A stretch of DNA of 64,000 nt from assembly GCF_023898315.1 (NCBI RefSeq), contig NC_064623.1, forward strand, positions 13,591,140 to 13,655,139, read 5' to 3'. Within the stretch, counting starts at the first letter, position 1, and each line of letters opens with the position of its first letter. Below the pieces are notes generated by a model. It saw nothing but the letters and a program-made list of their open reading frames with translations. It was not told the origin of the DNA and did no database searches. Below are positions 22,645 through 32,009 of this stretch, one piece after another. The DNA comes from Schistocerca nitens (taxonomy: Eukaryota > Arthropoda > Insecta > Orthoptera > Acrididae). A program made the position numbers and the translations under genes.

Positions 22645-24027
22645 ATTACATAAATCAAACTCTAAATAGCGGTTCAACTTCACATTATTGGTTGATTTCA
22701 CACAGAATGACCCAATGGTGGACTGAGAGTGGGCTTGGGGAAATTGTCAGCTAATGAGAATAATATATTCAGAAAAATTTTGTGCTGTTTGTGTTAAGAG
22801 AACAAATTCAGTGAGTTCTCAGAATGTATGGAGATAACTTAACTGTAATCTGAATGTGTGTGTACTTTGTTTTTGTTACTTGCTTTAGATGGGAATATTA
22901 TTAATGTTGTAAATAGTGTTACTTCAGTTTTATAGAAGTAATTTAGTTTTGCTAATGTTGTGTATTGTGCATGTGGAAATAATTTCATGTTAGAATTTTG
23001 TAGTCATTTTTAATGACTACATCTCTAATATGGATGCAAATGTCAATATTGTTTTATGGGCTGAACACTATGGAGTACTTGGAAATACAAAAACATTACC
23101 TGTAAAAATTCATCTTCAATAACTGTTTTGTAAAGCGTTGTAACCATTGCTTTACTTCTGTATCAAATTAACTTACGATAGTTACTTTTCAGCTTAGATT
23201 ATCAATTGTAAATGTTACTCAAACAAAGGTCGACAATTCAGAGTTGCTAAAATGGTCAGTATGTAATATAAATTTAATTTTCATGTATTTAAAACACTAA
23301 TTTCATATAGTATGTAAAGAGGCTTGTAACATTATCTGTACTTGTACTACTGTAAATCTGTTTTCTGATAATGACTCATTAAAAATGACAGTCACTTGAT
23401 TTTTTTAATTTTTGAGTTACATAATATATACTTAACCCTTTACTGGGCATGCACAGAAATATGAAGAAAAATATTAATGTGAGGACTGCACTTGTCATCA
23501 CCGATTTGTCCAAATTTGTTATATGCAGAGCATGGCCTGAATAGGAAGCAATAAAAGTGTAAGCTCCAGGTGGTCAAGCATTCAGAAATACAGTATTTTT
23601 GTGGTACATTGTCATTGGACTAAGCAAAAGCCAGTCATGTTTGCATAGTTTCCAAGCAGTGGTTGAGCAGGTAGAAAGATAACAAAACAGTGATTCTATA
23701 TCTATCTTTACTGCACTTCTTCTGCAAATATACCATAATAATGCTCAATATTATTTATTAACCCTTTAACATAAAATTCAGAAGTTATCTTGTTCTTATT
23801 ATTTTCACAGAAACTTAAAAGTCCGAGTATACTGCAGCAACTTAAAAACAGATCTATCTTATATCTTTTCAGTGCTAAAAGTTAAGTGTCTGGCCACTAG
23901 AGAGCGTCAATTGCTATATTTGTAGCTTGGTGGTTGTGATCTGCGTGAGGTGGTTGCCACTAGATAACACCGTTACTGGGACCATAGATACCCAACAACA
24001 TAACAAGCACTTTCAGCCTATGGTGCA
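22645..24027. other. AT-rich intergenic stretch
   Basis: No open frame with a family signature and no clear repeat structure. It probably holds downstream or intergenic sequence of the host gene. Confidence 0.4.
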
Positions 24028-24070
24028 ACGCGGGGTCGCCGTGCAGTCTGAGGCGTCTTGTCACGGTTTG
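24028..24070 (+). repeat. Fragment resembling a tRNA-SINE head
   Basis: GGGGTCGCCGTGCAGTCTGA and the following GGCGTCTTGTCACGG resemble the head of tRNA-derived SINEs common in locust-like genomes. No B box follows; the sequence passes directly into the LINE C 5' block at 24075. It may be part of the LINE's 5' end or a chimeric junction. Confidence 0.35.
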
Positions 24071-24993
24071 CTGGTTAGAATAGACCTGAGGTATTCCTGC
24101 CTGTCGTACAAGGTGACTATAAGGAGTGCCACATGTTTCGGCCTTTATGTGATGGTCCCCTGTAGGGTTTGACCTCCATTCTTCAAAATTATCCCGAAGA
24201 GTGAGCCAATTGGGGAAGGGCACCTTACGAGATTCATCGTGTCCATTATGCATTGAGATCTTCAGCCCACTTTCTCGTCATCGCATTGCAGTCCTGCCCA
24301 TTCTCCATCTCTTGGGCTAGGACAACTTCCTGGGTGTGTTTTCCACCATGCACTACGCAGTGTCGATTTCTGCGTCGACGATGACCATGGACTTCTTTGC
24401 ACCCAATATCCAGCACGATAGCCAGTCCATTGTGGTGGGACTGCCATGTACCCTGTTGGTTGTAGCCCCCTGACCACACAGGGATCGCTCTGCTGATGCC
24501 TGTGCTGTTAACTCCCCATGTATGCTAAGGGGTAGATGCCCATCCCCCTGGGGCATCGGGGCCCCCGGCAATGGCCATTCTGTCAAGTGGCTTTTGCTGC
24601 GGCTTGGTGGTGCCTGCGGGGAGAGCCCCTGGCCCGAGTGGGTGGCACTGGGGCAGATGACACGCAATGAAGCATAGTCCATCTCTTGCTGGTGGTGAAA
24701 CACCAGCAGTCTCTAAGTGATTACGAGCTCAATTCAACGCACAGAAATAAGACTCCAAATCGTTCCCCTCCCTGGCCACACCATGCGAGGAAAGTCAGGC
24801 TAAGGATGGCAGCGGATCTTATTTGCCACGGTACCTTGTATGTTAGAGAGCTAATGGGGAATCTTTCATGACGAAGCCTCAGTATTTTATTGAGCATTTA
24901 GAGGACACGTTCAGGGAGATGGAGACCTTGTCCAAAATGAGATCTAGGTCAGTCTTGATCAAAACATCCTATGCCCAGTCACAGGAGTTACTT
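24070..24993 (+). mobile_element. LINE C, 5' UTR and start of ORF1 (left part)
   Basis: The 5' block at 24075-24126 is about 90 percent identical to the LINE B 5' block. An ORF1 remnant runs to the insertion point (MTKPQYFIEHLEDTFREME from about 24868, then KTSYAQSQELL at the junction). The frame continues exactly after LINE B at 31027 (ACDKLGDVSV), which shows that one element was split. Earlier ORF1 codons are full of stops. Confidence 0.8.
24075..24126 (+). promoter_or_regulatory. Conserved 5' block of LINE C
   Basis: This block contains GAGGTATTCCTGCCTGTCGT and matches 25013-25064 of LINE B at 47 of 52 positions by eye. Four of the five differences are transitions and one (A/T) is a transversion. 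Conservation ahead of strongly diverged ORF1 sequences suggests a functional 5' UTR element, such as an internal promoter or RNA structure. Confidence 0.5.
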
Positions 24994-25012
24994 CACCCCT
25001 GTGGGTCCGGGG

Positions 25013-25064
25013 ATTAGAATAGGCCCGAGGTATTCCTGCCTGTCGTACGAGGCGACTAAAAGGA
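25013..25064 (+). promoter_or_regulatory. Conserved 5' block of LINE B
   Basis: Starts 19 bp from the element's 5' end and matches the LINE C block (24075-24126). LINEs of this type use internal promoters near their 5' end, so a promoter or 5' RNA element is the natural guess. A CCTCCCCCTCAAGGGGG hairpin-like sequence follows directly (25068-25086). Confidence 0.5.
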
Positions 25065-25230
25065 GTCCCTCCCCCTCAAGGGGGTAGTTAGCGCCTGCGT
25101 CCGGAGACGGACGGTTCCACGACCTCTATTTGCGGTCATTTTGCTTTTTCACTTCTCGTTTCTTCCTTCCTTTGGTTGGTTCCTTTCTTTGCTCTTCTCC
25201 TCCTCACTGTCTTCCTTACTCTTTCCTTTG

Positions 25231-25350
25231 CCTTCTCCTCCTTGCCTTCTCATTGCCTTCTCCTCCTTGCCTTCTCATTGCCTTCTCCTCCTTGCTTTCT
25301 CATTGCCTTCTCCTCCTTGCCTTCTCATTGCCTTCTTCTCCTTGCCTTCT
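25231..25350 (+). repeat. 25-bp pyrimidine-rich tandem repeat in LINE B 5' UTR
   Basis: CATTG anchors recur at 25251, 25276, 25301 and 25326, a strict 25-bp period. The unit is built from CTTCTCATTG and CCTTCTCCTC. About 4.5 units with few changes. It lies inside a longer polypyrimidine 5' UTR (25140-25430). Confidence 0.85.
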
Positions 25351-25718
25351 CTGGTCTCCGCCTCGGCGTTTGAGACAGTCTGTCTTCTCTCTCCCTCTCT
25401 CTCCTCTTTTTCCTCTTCTTCCTTCCTCCCTGTGCGCGCCTGAAGGCCGACCCACGCGTTCGCACGCGTAGCCGGTGACGGGGTAACGCGTAATTCCCCG
25501 CCCTGGGTAGACATGTAAGGCACGCGCGTACCCCCTGGTAAAGGCCAGGCCCGGGGAGGGGTGATTGCCTGAGCTGATACCTTCTGACCATGCCGATTGG
25601 TCCCTCCGTCTGTTTCTCGGGAGGTGTGACCTGAGGTGTAAACATTCACCTAAGGCAGGAGTGCCCTCTGAGAGGGTCCCCACAAGGAAGGAGCGCGCCA
25701 TCGGAGACGCTGGCAATC

Positions 25719-27134
25719 ATGGGGGATTCCTCCGCAATGGATTTCACTCCATCTCTCTCGACTTCTGCCTAAAAACGGAAACGTGACCAGCTACCAGTGA
25801 CAAAAGTACTACCGCCTGCCCCACAGTTCCTCGTCGTTTCTCGATCTGAGGACGGAAAAGATTTTTCCTCTGTCAACCCTTTCGTTATCCAGAAGGGCGT
25901 CGATGCCATAGCCGGATCTGTCAAATCTTGTACCAGGTTGCGTAACGGTACCTTATTACTCGAAACTGAGAGCGCCTTTCAGGCACAAAAACTGCTTCGG
26001 GCCACACTACTGTACACATTCCCTGTCCGGGTGGAGGCTCACCGAACTTTGAATTCGTCTCGTGGTGTGGTCTATACTAGATCCCTCGATGGCTTGACTG
26101 ACGAGGAGATTCAATCTTTCCTCGCTGAGCAGGGCGTGACGGCTGTCCATAGGGTCATGAAAAAGGTCAACAATGCCCTTGTACCGACCCGGACACTTTT
26201 CTTGACCTTCGATAGTGTTCAGCTGCCATCGCGCATCAAGGCGGGCTACGAGGTCATTTCTGTTCGCCCCTATGTCCCGACACCTACGCGCTGCTACCAG
26301 TGTCAGCGTTTCAATCACACTCGCCAGTCTTGTTCCAATGCGGCTAAATGTGTCACTTGTGGCAGGGATGCCCATGAGGGTGACTGTCCACCTCCGTCTC
26401 CTCGTTGTGTGAACTGTCAGGGTGACCATGCCGCATCCTCCCGCGACTGTCCTGTCTATAAGGAAGAACGCTGTATCCAAGAAATTCGGGTCAAAGAGAA
26501 AGTGTCCACCTCGGCTGCTCGCAAGCTATTGGCTAGTAGGAAGCCCACGCTGCTCCCAGCGGGGAAATACAGTACTGTCCTCGCCTCTCCTCGGACTACC
26601 AGGGAGGTGGCAATCCAGACATGCGATCTGACCTTCAGCACCACGGTCGTCCGTTCGGCCAGTGCTAAGATCGCGCGGTCGACGTCTCCTCTTCCTCCCA
26701 TCACCCCACAGACACCAGCCCCTTCATCAGCTTCTGCTAAGACGAAGACCCAGAAGTCAGATGCACGGGCCTTCAAGAAGGAACTGTCCCGTGCAGACTT
26801 CCTCCGTACCTCGACCTCCCAGCCTTCGACCGGTCCTTCCACCAAACGACCTTCCAAGAAGGCACATAGGAAGCACAGTTCTCCTTCTCCGCCACGGCGC
26901 ATTTCTTCTCCTGCGCCACCCAGCGGTTGCCGCCCCAGGCCGTCCTCCATTTCGCCTGGCCGCACCGCTGGTAGCCGAACATCTGGCCGTTCACCGGCGG
27001 AGGAAGCTCCCCCTCCCGGCCATCTTCCCAAGATGGCCGATGAACCTATAGACCCAATGGACGATGACTGTCCGCCTACTGATAGCGGCGGCAGCACTCG
27101 CTCGGAGCCAGGCTCTCAGCGGCCTTCGAGGTGA
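25719..27134 (+). pseudogene. LINE B ORF1 (CCHC nucleic-acid-binding protein), one early stop
   Basis: I choose ATG 25719 (MGDSSAMDFTPSLSTSA), because the reading frame after the TAA at 25770 has no ATG near its start and continues the same protein (KRKRDQLPVTKVLPP). So codon 18 is a nonsense mutation. About residues 40-190 form an RRM-like/PRE_C2HC-type region. CCHC-like knuckles follow: CYQCQRFNHTRQSC, CVTCGRDAHEGDC and CVNCQGDHAASSRDC. The C-terminal third is Ser/Pro/Arg-rich and disordered. ORF1 proteins of LINEs coat the RNA and help its import. The protein would be about 471 residues if the stop were absent. Confidence 0.85.
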
Positions 27135-27169
27135 CCCCTTCTTTCATCCTTTTTTTTTTTTTTCTTACG

Positions 27170-30100
27170 ATGGCACTCATTCACTGGAATATTCGCAGCA
27201 TTCGCTCCAACCGAGAGGACTTGAAGTTGCTGCTCCGCTTGCACCGTCCGCTCGTCGTAGCCCTCCAGGAAATGAAGCTACGCCCATGCGATCAAATTGC
27301 CTTGGCATACTACACCTCTGTGCGTTTTGACCTACCCCCTGTGGTAGGTATCCCAGCTCATGGAGGGGTTATGTTGCTGGTCCGGGATGATATTTACTAC
27401 GATCCCATCACGTTGCACACCGGCCTGCAGGCAGTTGCCATCCGCATTACTCTCCCCACTTTTACATTTTCCATTTGTACCGTTTACACTCCATCGTCGT
27501 CTGCCGTTACCAGGGCAGACATGATGCAACTTATTGCTCAGCTACCTGCACCATTTTTGTTAACTGGAGACTTCAATGCCCACCATCCCCTTTGGGGCTC
27601 TCCGGCATCCTGCCCGAGGGGCTCCCTGTTAGCAGACCTTTTCAACCAGCTCAATCTTGTCTGCCTCAATACTGGCGCCCCTACTTTTCTTTCGGACACA
27701 TCTCACACCTATTCCCATTTAGATCTCTATATGTACTCCCCAACTTGCACGCCGGTTCGAGTGGTATGCACTTTCTGATACATATTCGAGCGACCACTTC
27801 CCGTGTGTTATCCATCTCCTGCAGCATACCCCCTCTCCGTGCTCGTCTAGTTGGAACATCTCCAAAGCAGACTGGGGGCTCTTCTCTTCCAGGGCGACCT
27901 TTCAGGATGAAACATTCACAAGCTGTGATAGTCAGGTCGCACACCTCACGGAAGTCATTCTCGCTGCTGCTGAATATTCCATCCCTCACCCTACTTCTTC
28001 TCCACGTCGCGTACCGGTCCCCTGGTGGACCGCGGCATGTAGAGACGCTTTACGTGCTCGTCGACGTGCTTTACGCACCTTTAAACGCCATCCTACAGTG
28101 GCGAATTGTATCAATTATAAACGATTACGTGCACAGTGTCGTCGTATTATTAAAGAAAGCAAGAAAGCCAGCTGGGCTCCTTTCACAAGCACCTTCAACA
28201 GTTTTACTCCTTCTGTTGTCTTGGGTAGCCTGCGCCGGCTATCTGGCACTAAGGTCCACTCACCAGTTTCTGGCTTGACGGTCGCGAATGACGTCCTTGT
28301 GGCCCCTGAGGCTGTCTCCAATGCCTTCGGCCGCTTTTTCGCAGAGGTTTCGAGCTCCGCTCATTACCACCCTGCCTTCCTCCCCCGCAAACAGGCAGAG
28401 GAGGCTAGGCCACCTAACTTCCGCTCCTCGAATCGTGAAGGTTATAATGCCCCATTCACCATGCGGGAACTCGAAAACGCACTTGGCCGATCACGGTCCT
28501 CCGCTCCAGGGCCTGATTGTATTCATATTCAGATGCTGAAGAACCTTTCTCCTGCGGGTAAAGGTTTTCTTCTTCGTACTTACAATCGCATCTGGATTGA
28601 GGGACATGTTCCCGCATGCTGGCGCGAGTCTATTGTTGTCCCGATTCCTAAGCCGGGGAAGGACAAGCACTTGCCTTCCAGTTATCGACCCATCTCGCTT
28701 ACCAGCTGTGTCTGTAAAGTGATGGAGCGAATGGTTAACTCTCGATTGGTATGGCTGCTCGAGTCTCGACGCCTACTTACCAATGTACAATGTGGATTTC
28801 GTAGGCGCCGCTCTGCTGTTGACCATCTGGTTACCTTGTCGACCTTCATTATGAATAACTTCTTGCGGAAGCGCCCGACCGTTGCTGTGTTCTTTGATTT
28901 GGAGAAGGCTTACGACACCTGTTGGAGGGCGGGCATTCTCCGCACCATGCATACATGGGGCCTTCGCGGTCGCCTCCCTCTTTTTATTCGTTCCTTTTTA
29001 ATGGATCGACAGTTCAGGGTACGTGTGGGTTCTGTCCTGTCAGACACCTTTCGCCAGGAGAATGGGGTGCCACAGGGCTCAGTTTTGAGCGTCGCTCTCT
29101 TCGCCATAGCGATCAATCCAATAATGGATTGTCTCCCAGCTGATGTATCAGGCTCCCTTTTCGTGGACGATTTTACCATCTACTGCAGCGCGCAGCGTAC
29201 GTGTTTCCTGGAGCGCTGTCTTCAGCGTTCTCTTGACCGTCTTTACTCGTGGAGTGTCGCCAATGGCTTCCGTTTTTCTGCCGAGAAGACGGTCTGCATT
29301 AACTTCTGGCGCTACAAAGAGTTTCTCCCACCGTCCTTACGACTCGGTCCCGTTGCTCTCCCATTCGTGGAGACAACAAAATTTTTAGGTCTTACATTTG
29401 ACAGGAAACTTAGTTGGTCTCCACATGTGCCATATTTGGCTGCCCGTTGTAACCGTTCTCTCAATGTCCTCCGTGTTCTCAGTGGTATGTCGTGGGGAGC
29501 GGATCGAACCGTCCTACTTCGCCTCTATCGGTCGATCGTCCGCTCCAAGCTGGATTATGGGAGCTTCGTATACTCCTCTGCACGGCCATCCATCTTACGC
29601 CGCCTCAACTCCATACAACATCGGGGTTTACGACTTGCGATCGGAGCGTTTTATACTAGTCCCGTCGAGAGTCTTCATGCTGACGCGGGTGAGTTGCCGC
29701 TCACCTACCGGCGCGATATACTGCTTTGTCGGTATGCTTGTCGGCTACTGGCAATGCCCGACCACCCGTCTTATCGTTCCTTTTTTGATGACTCTCTAGA
29801 CAGTCAATACGGGTTGTATGTCTCTGCCCTGCTACCCCCTGGAGTTCGGTTTCGTCGCCTCCTTAAACACCTTAATTTTTCACTCCCAGCAACCTTTCGA
29901 GTGGGCGAGAGCCACACGCCACCTTGGCTCCAGGCTCAGGTTCGCGTCCACCTTGACCTCTGCTCGCTCCCGAAGGAGGTTACCCCCAGTTCAGTCTACC
30001 ACTCCCGTTTTATCGAACTTCGTTCGAAGTTCATTAATATGACCTTCATTTATACAGATGGCTCTAAGTCCAATGACGGGGTCGGGTGTTCTTTTATTGT

Positions 30101-30848
30101 CGGGGCACAAAGTTTCAAATACCGGCTCCATGGCCTCTGTTCGGTCTTCACAGCTGAGCTCTTTGCCATCTACCAGGCTGTTCTGTACATCTGCCGCCAC
30201 CGACATTCTGCATATGTGATCTGCTCCGATTCCCTGAGCGCTATCCAGAGCCTCAGTGATCCGTACCCGGTTCACCCTTTCGTGCACCGGATCCAACGCT
30301 CTCTTCAGCAGCTGGTGGACGTCGGTTCTCCGGTTAGCTTTATGTGGGTTCCGGGCCATGTCGGTCTCCCTGGGAACGAAGCTGCAGATGCCGCGGCCAA
30401 GGCTGCGGTCCTCCAGCCTCGGACAGCTTCTTGTTGTGTCCCTTCGTCAGATTGTAGCAGGGTAATTTGTCGGCGAATTTTATCGCAGTGGCACGCCGAT
30501 TGGGCTGCACTTAAAGACAACAAACTTAGGGCCCTGAAACCTCTTCCCGTGGCTTGGACGTCCTCCTCACGCCCTTCTCGGCGGGAGGAGGTCGTTTTGG
30601 CCCGGTTACGAATTGGCCACTGCCGGTTCAGCCATCGCCATCTGCTGACGGCTGCGCCGGCGCCGTTCTGCCCATGTGGGCAATTGCTGACGGTCCGCCA
30701 CGTTTTAACAGTCTGTCCAGATTTTAACACCCTGCGTCTTGATCTTGGCCTGCCATGTACTGTAGAAGCCATTTTAGCGGATGACCCACGAGCAGCTGCT
30801 CGCGTTCTTCATTTTATCAATTTGACAACCCTCTCAAAGGACATTTGA
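27170..30848 (+). pseudogene. LINE B ORF2 (endonuclease-RT-RNase H), one frameshift
   Basis: Starts MALIHWNIRSIRSNRED at 27170, 35 bp after ORF1. Endonuclease landmarks: ALQEMKL, GGVMLLVRDD, TGDFNAHHPLWGS, and after the slip SDHFP. A single indel between about 27735 and 27760 changes frame; the rest is open to 30848. RT: SYRPISLTSCVCKVMERMVN, CGFRRRRSAVDHLV, VFFDLEKAYDTC (motif A), GVPQGSVLSVALFAIAINP, LFVDDFTIYC (motif C), FLGLTFDRKLSW. RNase H: IYTDGSKSND, FTAELFAIYQAV, VICSDSLSAIQS, VPGHVGLPGNEAADAAA (acidic residues all present). The C-terminus has CPCGQLLTVRHVLTVCPDF. About 1,225 codons in total. Confidence 0.9.
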
Positions 30849-30959
30849 TTCTGCTGTTTCCCTTTTTTAATCCTATGCCTGTCAGTCTGTCTTTTATCGT
30901 GTTTTCCGTTTCGTTGCTGTTTTAAACTTGTGACTCGCGGTGCATTCCTCACGTAGTCT

Positions 30960-30990
30960 GGGCGCTAATGACCGTTGAAGTTGTGCGCCC
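30960..30990 (+). other. 3'-terminal hairpin of LINE B
   Basis: GGGCGC (30960-30965) can pair perfectly with GCGCCC (30985-30990) around a loop beginning TAATGACC, just before the poly-A tail. A matching hairpin with a different stem sequence is at 16509-16538 in LINE A. Such 3' structures are known RT recognition elements in several LINE groups; that role is inferred here. Confidence 0.6.
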
Positions 30991-31026
30991 TAAAACCACA
31001 AAAAAAAAAAAAAAAAAAAAAAAAAA

Positions 31027-31965
31027 ACAGGAGTTACTTGCTTGTGACAAGCTGGGGGATGTTTCTGTAACCATCACTCCCCATAAGAGCTTAAATATGG
31101 TCCAGGGTATCATATTTTACAGAGACCTTCTTTCGCAGTCTGACGATGAGCTGTGCGCCAATTTAGAGCGGCGAGGTGTACATTTTGTCCGGCGTGTCCA
31201 CCGGGGTCCGAAGGATAATCAGGTTGCCACTGGTGCCTTTATCTTGGCCTTTGAGGGTGATACATTGACCGAGAAGGTCATGGTGATGGTCTACTAGTGT
31301 GATGTAAAGCCCTATATCCCTCCCCCGATGTGGTGCTTTAAGTGCTGGATGTTCAGCCATATGTCTTCCCGCTGTACTTCCAGCATCACATGCCGAGATT
31401 GGGGACGCCCTTCACATCCCAATACTCCATGTGACCCACCTCCCATCTGTGTCAGAAAATTTGAACGCCTGGATCCTGTGTGTATGACATCATCTATTGT
31501 CGCTGCTACAACAGTTCTGGCACCATCAGCTCCGCCAACCCTGGTCACAACTCAGAGCTGGAAGACTACACCTGCCCCCTTGATGGTGGGGGCATTTCCC
31601 TCCCTGTAGTTCCTGCACCACCTACTTCAGGAGCAACACCCCGCCAACCATCGGGGACGTCCATCCTCACTTCTAAGCCGGAAAAACAGTGGCAGAAGAG
31701 CCCAAAAGCAGCTGGTCATAGGGCATTACACTCGTCCTCAGTCCCGGAGACTGAGCCAGTGAAGTCCTCCCAGCCAGGGAAACACAAGGAGCAGCAAGAA
31801 AAATCCAAAAAGAAAACCCCTAAGACCAAGGAAAGTTTGGTGGCACCCACACCACCGCTACCTGCAAGCTCTGCAGCTGAGGATGGGGTGGAGATTTTGG
31901 CGTCCACTGAGGGCTTAGATCTCGCTAGACTGTCAGACAACAGATATAGAATGCACAGGCAATAA
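31027..31965 (+). pseudogene. LINE C ORF1 remnant with CCHC knuckles
   Basis: ACDKLGDVSVTITPHKS to TLTEKVMVMVY is open from the junction to a TAG at 31295-31297. In the same region MWCFKCWMFSHMSSRC (CCHC) at about 31328 and CRDWGRPSHPNTPC (degenerate second knuckle) follow. A later frame (31480-31965) is Lys/Ser/Pro-rich, like the ORF1 C-terminus of LINE B. Frame changes make it inactive. Confidence 0.7.
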
Positions 31966-32009
31966 ATCGGTGGCAGCAGGTGACTTTGAGGTGTAAACTG
32001 CCTCATTGA

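Larger units (their letters stand above)
24994..31026 (+). mobile_element. LINE B: full-length RNase H-bearing LINE nested in LINE C
   Basis: A 6,033-bp element with 5' UTR (24994-25718), ORF1 with zinc knuckles, ORF2 with EN-RT-RNase H, a 3' hairpin (30960-30990) and a poly-A tail. The 13-bp target duplication acaggagttactt lies at 24981-24993 and 31027-31039, with the first A ambiguous next to the tail. Only one premature stop in ORF1 and one frameshift in ORF2 were found, so it is much younger than its host LINE C. Clade: I/R1/LOA-like by domain order, not resolved further. Confidence 0.92.

Noticed and set aside
25141-25471. Three overlapping Ser/Leu/Phe-rich proteins around 25130-25470
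   Set aside because: These are translations of the 25-bp pyrimidine repeat in different frames within a LINE 5' UTR.
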